Positions 14,501 through 27,000 of a stretch of 64,000 nt of DNA are shown one piece after another. Source of the stretch: Meandrina meandrites (Eukaryota; Cnidaria; Anthozoa; Scleractinia; Meandrinidae); assembly GCA_963693305.1 (NCBI GenBank), contig OY855908.1:35838305-35902304 (forward strand), given 5' to 3'. Position 1 is the stretch's first letter. Every line of letters begins with the position of its first letter. The notes under the pieces are model-generated. The model did no database searches, had not been told where the DNA came from, and worked only from the letters and a program-made list of their open reading frames with translations. The position numbers were made by a program, and so were the translations under genes.

Positions 14501-15099
14501 TTTTATCAACAAGGCGTTAACTCGATGTGCAATGTATTTAGTGCAAATCTAACACCACGAAATGTTTGTTTTTGCTCTACTTTGGAGAAAATATTTATAC
14601 AGGCCACTGTGCTAATTGTATAATGCGCCATGAATGTTGTGTGGCCTTTGCACTGCATTCAGTGACCGTGGAATTTTAATGCAAAAAACCGCAGGAGTTT
14701 TGATCGTCCTGCCAGTGAAAGTACACTGAGTTTCATCCTAACCAGTGCAGTTGCAAAGTCTATCATCATTTCGTTACGTTTCCTGCGGAAATGTCACGTC
14801 GTATACGCAAACAAGTCAGTCGACTTTACATCACGAAAGCATTTCACAAGACGGCGCTTTTGGGCTGTGTAAAAAAGTGGGCCCAAAATTTAAACTTTCA
14901 GAGGGCGAAGTCAGACGTGACCCGGTTTGCAAAATCCTGGGGGTGTAAAAATGCTTTCTCTTCGAGTTACAGTGCCTTGCTACATATCTATTAACAGACA
15001 TAATAAGAATTAATTTAGATCGTTATCAAAAGGTATTTTGTGGCTGCTGCGAAATGAAGAGCTAGTTGATACAAATTTTCAACGTGAGAAAATTTAATA
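8501..15099. other. Intergenic DNA, no supported gene
   Basis: I found no ORF with a recognisable domain and no convincing exon series. A cluster of ATTGG (inverted CCAAT) motifs plus a TATAAAA lies at about 11305-11440. It may be promoter-like or part of a dispersed repeat. A short perfect stem (GAATAAAAC and its complement) lies at about 11042-11066. The ORFs across 11073-11653 overlap this motif cluster and do not resemble any family. Confidence 0.4.
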
Positions 15100-15329
15100 G
15101 CGCGCGTTCTGTTGTGTTTGCAATCGCATTGTTTCCGTGAATCGTTTTGAACACAGTAAACATTGTGTGTTAGTTAGCGTGCAAAGGTATGTTTTAACCT
15201 AAGCGCCGAGCAAACAAACATCAGTGGAGTAACTTTCTTAGAAACATCTGGAGGAAGGGTGCAGATGGTTTTCCCACACAATTGTGTCACAGGGCATCTG
15301 TGCTTTTATTTTAAGAAACTCATCTCAGT

Positions 15330-15855
15330 TTACTTTCTAAACAACAGTGAATGCTGATTGGCTGTTGGACAATGGTGATTAAAAAGAGCTGATGATCTGT
15401 TAAATTAGCCATCCCGTCAGCCAATTAATGTCAATTACGGCTACAAAGTGAGAGAACAAAGATCTAATCGTAATAGAGTGACAGCATTTTTTGAGTGCTC
15501 ACTGGAAAAACGCTGCTTCGACTTCGCAGCATCGTTTCATCACGAGTGCAGAGGCGGCGATCAGTGGTCGAGCGCATACTTCGAGAACAATTGCTGGCTT
15601 GGAAATCTCTTCAAAGGGGTTTATAGAGCTTGTGGAAGATTTACGAGGAGAATAAAAGCCCAGCGGGGATTTGCATTCAACGCGATCGTATCGCAATTAT
15701 TGGCAGTTAGCCTTGAACTTATACATCAGCCGTGTGTAACAGAGAGAGCTTAAGTTTATGGTTGTGCATTGTGTGAGCTCTTAAAGAGGGCTAAAACGAA
15801 AATCTGACTTCAACAAGTACCTCAGGGCGACGGTGTGGACTATGTTAGCATAAGG
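15330..15855 (+). other. Speculative 5' UTR exon of the receptor kinase gene
   Basis: The kinase signal-peptide exon has an acceptor just upstream of it (23710), so a non-coding first exon should lie further left. A strong donor, AGG followed by GTAAGTGG, occurs at 15855/15856. It ends a stretch less repetitive and somewhat richer in GC than its surroundings, with an ATTGG box near 15356. A 101-codon ORF at 15448-15753 has no recognisable domain. The link to the kinase gene is inference from position only. Confidence 0.2.
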
Positions 15856-18800
15856 GTAAGTGGAAGAACTTTTTTTATTTTATACCACGGTGAAAATGAT
15901 TCAGTTCTGATTAAACTCGTTAACATGGGTGATTTTGAAGGACCTCACGTACAGGAAATTTGCGTGAGGAATTGGCTTCTAAAATGATTTTTCTGAAATA
16001 TTTTCGAAGTTCATCGACTGCAAATGCCAGAGGGTCGCTTTCTCCAAGTAGATGAATGAACGTGAGTGGTGGTAAAGACATTCAATTGCAGTACTCGATC
16101 CGTTTGGCTGTAATACAATGAGCTAGATGCGATCCAATGTAGCGATTAAACAAGCCAAACAAGCAGCAATTCTTTCTTGTGATCTTGTTCAAATTTGCTC
16201 ATATCTTCCTGTATTGTTCCATTGTCGAGTTTTGTTTTACTTTCTATTCATTTAAGTAGTCATAACAACTTCCTGTGGGCTTAGCTTTTTGACAAAGAAA
16301 TGGACAATGGTGCCTCTTTGTTCGGCCAGTTCTCGTGCGGGTGTCACTGATTTGCGCGCACCGCGCAAAGCACCGCATCATTTAAAAGCGCTGGCTTTTT
16401 TGATGGTTAATTCTGCGTGTGACCTCGGTTTCTCTTCAGCGAAATGTGTTAAATGTCTACGTTGAATACGTGACATCCTTCATTGCTGAAATATTGCGAG
16501 TGTTCAGATTAAGCCAGCAAACAAAAGGGTGACAGCGTGTTTATTGACTAATTACTAAATTCCTTTGCTTGAAAATGAAAAATAACAATCAAATGTCATA
16601 GAAGCGAACGGTACTAGCAATTCAGAAATGCCTCCATGTGATCTTGCGGTTTATGACAAGGTATCTTCAGGCCTCAAGTGTTGGTGGATATTTCCCGTAT
16701 CACTGCCGTATCGCCTGGCGCTTCAACCGGCGTCGAATGTTTACAGCACGGACTTCTCGAGCAGGATTTTTAATTAGTGTCTACGCTTTTGATAGAGCAA
16801 CACTCCAAGCGACAAAAATTAAATCAACCGAGAGACATTTTGGAGATAAGGGTGATAAGAGAGGAAAAGAATCTTGTTATTTTCCTTCGTATTTCCTTTC
16901 AGCGAGATCACCGGGTCAGATTTGTGGTATGAGCGGTATTTGACACTGGTTTTTGCAGCTTTATCATTCGTCACTTGGACAATATATGGCTTCCTTGCTA
17001 TCTTTTTGCTAACACATTGATATCACGGGTCACTCAGGGAATTGGGTCATCAGGGCGTCTTTTATCGTGTCAAAATACACCGCTTTCCAGTTCCTAGTAA
17101 ATTGAACATAGCTGAAATGCTTTTGGTTGAAACTTAAGAAGCGTAAGAAATGAATGTCCGGTGATGCTGCACCGAAAACATTACAACGCTCGAGTGAGAT
17201 AAAAAAAACCCCGCTGATTTTATATTTAAACAACTTTTGAATAAATTGGCGCCTGCTAAAGGGTCTTCTTGAGTGTATTTCACTGTTTTGAGTAAAACGC
17301 TGTTTTCCGCATAGGCACTCAGTGAGAGAAGACTTTGCCCTCTGCTCTTCTCTGCTCTGCTCCGTATGTGGCAAGCTGATGAAACAAATTTTTTACTTTA
17401 ATAGCTGCACAGTTTGTGGGAAATATACTGAAGCCAAGTTCATGTGCTAGTCACGTTTTTCTTTTCGTCGCATATTTATAGAACTTGCAACATATTTTTA
17501 AAAAAAATAATATTTATTCATATGTTCACATAGCTTTGTGAATAGAGAAATTAATCACAAGGTTAAAGGTTTAAAAATATCAACACAAAGAGTTCTTTCC
17601 AGAATACAGTTACACAGAGGTCGACAAAATCGGCTGATGTGTTTTTAGTCCGCCATGTTTTCCCCGTGTTAAAACCCTGTACTCTTCAGTCGTCCTGGTG
17701 CAATTTCACGGCGCCTTGGTACATTTGTCAGCGCTAGGACTGAAAAGCATCAAGACAGAAGCTTAAGTTATTAATCGCATTTTAACATCAGGAAAAATAT
17801 AGCTTTACTTTATTTTTTCAAGGCCTTTGAGCCATGGGAAGTAAGTGACCTTGGTCGCAACTTAGTGCCAGTTATATAACGTTACAAAACCGTAAATTGT
17901 CGGAAACGTTGAACTGAAATACTAATAAGGGATCAAAGCAAATGCTTATCTTTGTATCACAAGAAACTTATTTCGCTTTACTTTACCTTTGATAGATCTT
18001 GATATAGGTTTATTTTTATAGAACAGATAAAAATAAACACCCATTGCAAAAGTTTAAATATATAATATATCCGAGGAAAAAATGTGTTGAACATAAAATT
18101 TTAACATTTGCAAGAAAAATTAAAAAAAAAGGTAGGAAAAAAAACAGAACTTCGTTTAACAGTTTCATTGTCTAAACGATGTAAGCATCGATTTCGGGGA
18201 GTTTTCAGGGAACTGCTGAGACACTCACAAAGGAATAACAATGAAGAAAAACATTTCTCAGAAATTTGAATAACACCAAAAACAGGCGCGCTGACTCGTG
18301 AAACCCATCACGGAATGTAATATAAACATGTACTGATGTTACCGACATAGCGTGCGTTCCAAACAGAGAAAAAAATTCTGTTACCCGTTTAGACGAAGAT
18401 CATAGCGGGGAAGTTTAGTCCATCAATCGGTTTATTGCGCTTTTCAGGTCAGGCTCATTTATAAAGGCTGTCACTTTTTTTGCTCCTTTCCCACTACGGA
18501 ATTTTTTTGAGTAGATTGACGCTTAAAGGATTCGCTGGATTAAAGGGTGATTTTTAAGAAATCAAAGCAATGGCGTTTCCTGTAAATATTAGTTCAAAAA
18601 TCGTGTAGGTATGGCGTTCGAACGCGCCTTGAATACTCCCAACTTTACAGCATTCCAGCAAACGTCACCTCGTTTGATATTAAAAATGCTTCCATCTGCA
18701 TTTTCATTATTTTTGTGCTAATGCAAATATTTACACGGTGTTGCCCTGTACTGGTTTTATTTACGTGAAAGCTTTTCTGGGCTTAATGTAGACCTCATGG

Positions 18801-20431
18801 CGCCTGAGAACAAAATCCTCATTTTAATAGCATTGTACTCGTGAATGTCCTAAATAAAGTGCCGTCTGACACACCTTACCTTGAACATATCATATCGTCT
18901 TACATGAAGCGTGGACAACTTCCGATAGATAAAGAAAACTTTTAAATGCATCTTTTTAAACTGTTGAGAAAAAATATCCTTAACAATGAACAATACGTTC
19001 TAGGAGAAAAACAAGCTGCTTTTGTTGGTAAGATCAGAATAAAGGACGAAAATAGCTACAAGGGAGTGAATTTTTCCTTCCGTTATACGCAAAGGAAAAC
19101 GGCATGCACTGCGCCATTGCCTAGCCTCGCCAAGGAACTTAATCGCATCCTGAGATTTTAGAAAAGAAAAACAACATGTTTCTATTCGAGTTATATTTTT
19201 AAAGAACACTTTTGCAGGAATTGCAGCAATGAGCGGGGAGGATCAGGCAAAATCAACGCTCGATGTTGAAAATATTTGCGTTACAAGAGGGTCCTAGGGT
19301 AGGGGACGAAACAGAGGGAGGTAGTGGGGAGGAATTTTCATTAGTATGGTCATGGTTTCGTGTAGGTCGACATTGCGTGCTTATAGTTTACACCGAGGGC
19401 GGTAAAAAACGAGTTAGTGGTTTTTTTAATTTTCTGGAACAAGTCTCGAGTTTAAGTGGGATTTGGGTCTTAGTTGTCACCTAAAACAGATCAACCATTT
19501 TTTCTCGGATTTATTTCATTGGGTCTTTTATACTGTACTAAAGCCTGAAAGCAACTAAGGTCACGTATCACAGCCAAACATAGAACTCTTAGTTGATGGC
19601 AAGGTTTTTCGTTTAAACGCAGTTCTAATTGAAAAATACCATATTGAGAGTAAACGGATTCACGAAAAGATCTTCTTTTTGGCGGACGCCACAGAGCTGA
19701 GCTCGAGGTAGGAATAAGCTTAGACATAATGACACAAGGGCATATGTTTTAGACAATTAATCAACAAGCTGAACAAACAGTTTCTCAATTGAGATGAGCC
19801 ATTAATTACGCTCCAAAGAAAGGTCGCAAGGAAAGAAAGGTATCTGATAAGAACTGCTCCGTTGCAACAAACGATGTCATTAAACTCTATTTTAATTAAT
19901 TAATTAATTTAAGCGTAATTTCGAGCCAAGAAAATTTTAATTGCGTAAAAACTGACGTACATGATTGCGGTATCATTAATTGAACCGAATATTGATGTCT
20001 GAGCGAGTAGAACACAGTGATAACCGAAGCTTGACCTTGATCAAAGTCCAATGAAATTTTCACTGTTCTTGTTAATTGGTACGGTCTTCTTTTGATAGTT
20101 TAGAACAGAAGATGTCCATAAACAGAATTTTGTTTGCATCAAATGAAGTCAATCAATAATTTCTTTAGTTACTTGTTTGCTTGGCAGTGAATATTAAGAT
20201 ATTTTAAGGAGAAATTGATTTTTTATCAGAATTGGGAATTTAAAGATTAAACTCCGTTCGGGGAACGTCGCGGGTGTCTGGAAAAACAAATTTTTATCGT
20301 CTACGTGGTGTAAAGGTTATTGGTGGTCTGGAAAAGGGGAAGGAAGAAAGCCACTTCTTAGAGATGCTGAAATTAAAAACTAAAAGTTACGAATATCCTC
20401 CTGGGAACGTCCAAGAAAATGTTTCTTGCTA
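15856..20431. other. Intergenic or intronic DNA, no supported gene
   Basis: No ORF resembles a known family. A small perfect palindrome, TTTGCGCG and its complement separated by CAC, lies at 16351-16369. A (TTAA)n run lies near 19891-19911. Otherwise I see nothing I can name. Confidence 0.35.
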
Positions 20432-20609
20432 CACAAGTGAATCCCGATAACTCGAACCTTCAAGGGAAATCGAAAAAGGTTCGAGTTATCGGGTGTTCGA
20501 GTTATCGAGGGTAAAATTAGTAAGAAAATTACCTGGAGGGGAATCGAGAAAGGTTCGAGTTAGCGGGAGGTTCGAGTTATTGAGGGTTCGAGTTATCGGG
20601 ATTCAACTG
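20432..20609. mobile_element. Tigger/pogo-like miniature inverted-repeat element
   Basis: About 178 bp with inverted ends: GAATCCCGATAACTCGAACC near the left edge matches the complement of the right edge. TA dinucleotides flank it at 20430-20431 and 20610-20611, as expected for Tc1/mariner/pogo-type insertion. The motif GGTTCGAGTTATCGGG recurs in direct copies inside the right half. There is no ORF, so it is non-autonomous. The superfamily assignment rests on the TA duplication and the CAGTTGAA-like end. Confidence 0.65.
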
Positions 20610-20611
20610 TA

Positions 20612-23600
20612 ATTAAAACGCTCCGACAAAAATATTTAGCATGTTTAGGATAAGTTAAATTTGATTGCTTTTTAACGTAGGAATAGGCTATTTATTGGAA
20701 TTTAAACCAACAAACGATAAAACTATTAAATAAATTAACTTTGAACGACCGGAAGTTTAATTAATGTTCTTGTACCTTAGGTTCACGCACTGGTACCCTG
20801 CTAAAATGGCGTCCTTTGGTGCAGGCACTTTTTGAAAATTTTGGCATCGTGTGTTGTAAGGTTATTTTGCGTGAATACAAGAGCCCATAAGGGGTTAATA
20901 GAGGAATTCCTTTTTTCTAACGATTATTTACAATCGTCAAGCAGACGCGACAGTAATTAAGTGATTTTTGGACACATGAATTGTCGAACGCGAACCCCAG
21001 TTTATGAAGTCCTTTAATGTTTATTAAACGCATGTCATCGATAGGAAGTTCGTGTACAGCTGCAAGCGAGAGAGTGGGCCCCTTCAATGATTTGATGTGT
21101 CAGATATTATGGCATTTGAATAAACATACACTTCCTATAATTATATTATCCTTGATGATTTATTAGGAAACTGCCTTGTCTAAGGCGTGTAAAATAATCT
21201 GTTCTGCGAACTTGCAAAGTTTGAAAGTAAGTTTTCTCATCGCTTCATTTAATGAGTCGCTTCTTTCTAGGTAGCGAATCGGAGATCTGTACAGTATACG
21301 TGTCAATCCAGTATAATAATAATTATATAAATAATATATAACATAATAATATAAAATCGTGGCAGAAAAAAATACCAAAAAGAGGCACAAGGTTTTCGTT
21401 GAGAAAGAAATTTTTAGTGGTTTTCATTTTGAATAAAGATACAATTAAGTCATTCTTTGGTCGTTAGAATCTTTCTTTGTGTTATTTGGTGCATGGCCTA
21501 TCCCAGTTTTTTTTAACCCCCCCCTCCCCCCAACTTGATAGCCTGGAAAAAGTTTTGTCTTTCCTCAAACAAGAGTACAAACTAACCATCAGCACAGTTT
21601 GTCTTACTTTAACTGATCTATTTTTTCTCTACCCTACTTTGGGGGCGTACCTCACCTTGAATATGTTTGACCAGGTAACTTATTTCATTCAATTAGAAAA
21701 CAACATAATTGAAATAATGTCATCTTCTGTAATCTTTTATCTGAAATTTCTCCTTTCCTATTGAAAATGAATTAACTAATACTCAAATTTTGAAGTGTGC
21801 AATTAATCAGTGTCACCGCTTTTCGGAACACCTTAAATTGGTACTTGAGCAGCTAGATGTTAAAGGAAAGCCGAAATAACACCCACTCCACAGTTTTTTT
21901 TATTTTTTTTTGGACGTGAAAAAGCGCATACCCAAATTTTGAAGTGTCATTGTTGTCCCGTTTTTAGACGGTACAAGTATGGGTGGCAATACAGGATGTT
22001 CAAAAATGGCACATCATGAATTTCCATGATTTCACGTTTCGCCTCAAATATTTCAGTAAGTACTTCGTATTAATAAGTGTCATCGCTGTTGCGTTTAATT
22101 AGCGGCTAACCGATATGAGCAAGAATACGCCACAATATTGAAGAAATACTGACAATTTATAGAAAGTTAATAACAAAAATATATTTTGAAATAAGAGGGC
22201 CACAGCCAGAAATGAAAAGCACTTGCCAGAGACATCACCCTCTTTTTGTCGTAGTGCAAGTCTTATAATCCTCATTTAATTTCTACAATATCTTAGCTTG
22301 CATTTCTCCTTTAGTTTTGCACCTGAATGTTACGCATACCGACATTTTCAACCTTTCCACATTGCAAATTGTCGTCGTTTTGGCCAGTTTTAAACGGCAT
22401 TGTGAGCATAGGCCGGAATGCAGGGTGTTTAGCGAAGAGGCGGGCTTGAATACCCTCTCATTTTAAATACTGTGTTGTGGAGTTTTTTTAATGATTCCGA
22501 CCAGAAAGAAAATCATACATTCCTATTGCTTCAACTAGATCTTGGATTCAGTGGTTAATTTTCATTTGTGTGGGTACACTTTTAATCCTACACTTCAAAG
22601 AAAAACAGTTACTTTTCCTCATTGATTATCGTAGCATTGTTTAGATACTTACGATAATGTTTTAAAATTTTGCGATACATCAATACAATGTTACCCAGTT
22701 GATGATTTTCTTTATCTCGTTGCTTATCTGTATCGTTAATGTAAGGAAAATAAAACTGATGTTGGTGACAAAACGATTTTAAAAATTGCATGGGGTCTGT
22801 TTTTGCCATTTTCAGTCAATACTTTCCTATTTTTAATTCCATCCCATTCTATCATGTTCTATCAATACCAATTTTCACTTTTCACAGTTTGGTACCCATT
22901 AACTTCTTAACATGATCCGTCTTGCAATCTCTGTAAAATAATACCAAACAATCCCCCTTTAAATTGGAGAGCCGTGTCTGTGAATTCAGGAAGGCAGAGT
23001 TGGAGTGAACTGTGGATAAACATATCTAATTAATACATTCTTTATTTCGCGCGCCTGGGAAAATGACCTTTTAGAGCATACCAACAAAACAGATATTTAC
23101 CACAGCTCGACAAACCACGCAAACTATTTACGTTTTCGATCTAATTGTGGTCATTTCTTTTAGCACTGTAATCCGGTTGTGGGTGCTGTATCTTGCCAGC
23201 GATACGCTGGCTAAAACCCTCGGGAAGTGCAATCCCACGATAAACAATTTAGTGTCAATATCGACCTCTTATCAGTGATTTCCAGCGCGAGATAACACAA
23301 CAGCAGTCATTGCGCGGGTCCGTAAAACAAATATAAGCAAAAAGAACATTCCATTGGAATACCGATGAAAGTAATTGGATGAGAAGGTGTTTTATTGCGG
23401 TTTAAAAACCCAACTATTCAAAGCGTAGTCTAGAAAAAAAATTTCAGACAGATACTTAAGGGCTGCTCATTGTTCCGTTTAATATCACCACAAGAGCGAG
23501 CTGATGAAGCGACATTCGGCTCTCTCAAACAGATTATGACCGTCTTGGTTAACTAAAGTTTAAACCAATTATTTCAAGGTTAAACTATGTTTTTAATTTA

Positions 23601-23710
23601 AATACATACGTTCGAAAGAGACACCGCGTATATATCACACTTGTTTTGTTTTGCCCAGTTACTTTCAAGGACACACGATCAAGTTTACACTAAAAGATTA
23701 TCTTTTGCAG
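20612..23710. other. Unannotated DNA upstream of the kinase signal exon
   Basis: No supported exon. The stretch has an AT-rich tract at about 21308-21358, a C-rich tract at about 21518-21531 and T-rich runs near 21895. It ends at a pyrimidine-rich acceptor, TCTTTTGCAG, at 23701-23710. If the kinase gene has a distant 5' UTR exon, this stretch is part of its first intron. Confidence 0.35.
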
Positions 23711-23813
23711 GTGCGCTCGAAACATTTTAGTGGAAGAAAGATGCTATGTTCGTGTAAGATGGAAGTTAAATACTTGCTGGCTTTCCTGTTTGTGTGTTTC
23801 GTGAATTTTCAAG
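23711..23813 (+). CDS. RTK exon 1: end of 5' UTR and signal peptide
   Basis: Acceptor TTTTGCAG ends at 23710, and donor GTGAGT begins at 23814. Coding starts at ATG 23741, or at 23759. The peptide has a hydrophobic core ([11 protein letters not shown]), typical of a secretory signal. The exon ends in phase 1, matching exon 2. Confidence 0.85.
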
Positions 23814-25863
23814 GTGAGTTAACGTAGCCTTTTATTATTTTTTATTCCGTACTTTTATAAAAAACTACTGTTTACTTTATGTACAAGCTGAGAAAATAAT
23901 GTTTTTAATAGCGATATCCACAATAAAAATATCTGTTCAATGGATGCTAGTCGCCTCCCATTTTCGGAAGTCCCTGCAATAACAAACACAACTTACTCTC
24001 GTAACAGAAAATGATGTTAAGTTTTCATAATTATAACATGCAACGGTGACCAACTGAAATATTCTCAACAACGAAACCATGTAGTGTCTCCAGGGCAATC
24101 CAGAATTATTTTCTTCGAAAGCTGTTTTGTTCGGCAGCAATGTTCAACTATAATCCGAACGCCATTAAAATTGTGTTGCATAATATGAATTTATTCTGCA
24201 CTGACTGAGTAAGAAAGCTTTTCGAGACATTCTTCGCAGTGTATCTCAAAACAAATATGTTTATGTTATATGATAACTTCAGAGCGGTTAACAAGAACTT
24301 AATCAAACTTGACAGCCATATTTTTTTCTTGGCGCAATTTCGATGTTGATCGAGAAGGTCAGTTTTAAATAAAATATTGAACATGAAACTCAAAGACGAT
24401 GATTGTAACACATGCCAACTGGCAAAAGCAGAAATGTTGTAGAACAACTTATAAGAACATGGCTACATTAAAGTTATAAACATCGCGAGAGAGAAGATTG
24501 ATTGCAGTATGCGAACAAACTTAGAAACACGAGGCTGGCCCCGTTTTTTGGTGTATCTCAAATTCCCTTGAAATATTTTCAAACATATTGTTGCAACATG
24601 ATTTCATTTCAGTGAAAAATTTCTTTCAATATTTGTTTCGAGTTTTTCCACATTATAAGTCAAGAAAACATTTCTTCGGGTTTTTAAGTTAACTCTGTGG
24701 CAGTGAAAACATTGGAAGCTGTTTTGGTGGGCAATTTATCCATCTTTTTCTTGCAGGTTTTCCCCGGCCCGCCCGCATTAAGATACGATGTTTAAATCCA
24801 TTGCATATTGATATCAACTAAGCGAAGGCTAAAGGTGACACTTCTCTGCCATAAAATATGCAGTGCCTTTCTTGTAATCGATAATACAATATAAAATTGC
24901 ACCGATAATCTGATTTATAAAAGATAACATAACGAGTTTGGAGTCAGGTTTGTAAGTGCTGTTTATTAGCACATCTATCTGACATTGAACCATTAATTAA
25001 GAACTTCTTGGAAACATCTCGCTAACACCTTTTTCTCATTCGTAATTTACATTCATTGACGCAAAGGTTAACAGCAGCTATCGGAAATCTTAATTAGAGG
25101 TCGTAACCGCGAACCGCTCAGGGAAAGCGGTATATGGAATGCCAATGCGAGGAAGAAAATTTGGGAAAATATGCAGTCCTTCTTCACAAGACAGCACTTT
25201 TCCATTTTAAAACAGTATTTTAGAAAAAACAGCAAAACAAATGTTTGTAATATGTTTATTGTTCTGCAAAATATCAGATACCAGTTCAAACGTGACCTTC
25301 AACCATGCACAAAACAGATGAATTGCCAGAAATGTTTAATTGAGTGCGGTGAGCAATTTAAAAGTCAGAAACAGATGTTCAAATAGGTCAAACAAGACGC
25401 CACGTGCACGACGCGAGTTTTATTTATTTTTTTTACAAATATTTCGAAAGTTGTTTAACTCGGCCACACCTGGGCACGAGTGCGCCCTTACTGTTGTTGA
25501 CTCAGTTGAAACATTTTGGCCCTAAGCGCTTCAATTTTGTCAAATCACTCCAGAAATATACTAGAAAATGTTCGTATGTAATTTGACAACTTTAACAGTG
25601 AAGTATAGGTAGTAATCATGATCCCAGATATTGGTTTACTTCATTATTTTTTCTCACACAAAAGCTCATGTCCTGATGTTCGATATGTCTGTCTACACTC
25701 TTGTTAATTTAGTGGATGATCGTGCGAACGACGAACAGACGAAGTAGCGAACGGAAAGAGAAAAGAATTAACGAATGAAGAGCGAACGAATGAAGGAACA
25801 ATGGAGTGACGAATGAATGAATGAATGAATGAATGAATGAATGAATGAATGAATGAATGAATG

Positions 25864-25894
<31 letters not shown>

Positions 25895-26964
25895 GAATGG
25901 ATGGATAAATGAACGAAGAGTGAAGGAAGAAATGAATGAATGAAGGAAGGAAGAAATAAATAAATGAGTGCATGGACAAACGAACGAACGAAAAAACGAG
26001 CGAATAAGCGAAGCAGTGACAAATGACTGACTGAACGAACGAGCGAACGAACTATCGATTGGTAATGAACAAATGGCGAATGAGCAAACGAACGAACGAA
26101 CAAACTAACGAACGAGCGAACGAAAGAACGAATGAACGAAGGACTGTTAACGAACAAATGGCGAATGAACAAATGAACGAACGAACAAACGAACGAACGG
26201 GAGGATGGACGGACGAACGAGAGAATGAATGAATGAATGAACAATGCAAACGAATGAACGAACGTACAAATCATGCAATCATGCATGTATCTACGTAATG
26301 CATGTATGGATAGCTGGATGGTTAGTTCCTAAGCAACAAAAGAGAACATTACTTACCGAAACTATTATCACTGATTATCATATATCCCAATATTGTCATT
26401 TACTTTAACCTGTTTCACTTTTTGTTAATCATATAGCTACTCACTCGTCATTTTCTGTCATTTTACTTGCAGATGTCCTTGGAGTCTCGTCAAAAGTCAC
26501 AGTAAAAGAAGGAGAGAACGCAACTCTGCCATGTAGTACATCGCTCCAAGGAGCAGACTTGTTCAAAACAAGCTGGTTTAAAGGCGAACAGAAAGTCATG
26601 GTTATCAAAGCTTCATTAATTCCTGGACGTCCACCTACCCTTTATAAATATTCTCAACGAAAAAATGCATATACTTTAGTTGGTCAGCAGTCTATTCATT
26701 TAACTGGTGTTGATCGGTATGATCACGGTAATTATTCTTGCAAGGCCGTATATTTGACTCGAAATTTCGAACACAAGGAGGTCCAAAAACACGTCATGCT
26801 TCTCGTGAAAGGTGAGTTTATTTTAACCTTTCCCTTGATAAAATATAATGATAAAAAGCTGACTCCTTTGGTAATTCGTTACTTTACTTCTAGAAACCTC
26901 TATGTACTCTATAAATCATATTATTTTATGACTGAATCCGCGAGCGGGCAAGAGCAAGCGAATC

Positions 26965-27000
<36 letters not shown>

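Noticed and set aside
15448..15753. 101-codon ORF
   Set aside because: No recognisable domain and no splice partners; retained only as part of a speculative 5' UTR exon.
25882..26286. 134-codon - strand ORF rich in Ser, Phe, His and Arg
   Set aside because: It is the translation of the GAAC/GAAT microsatellite, not a gene.
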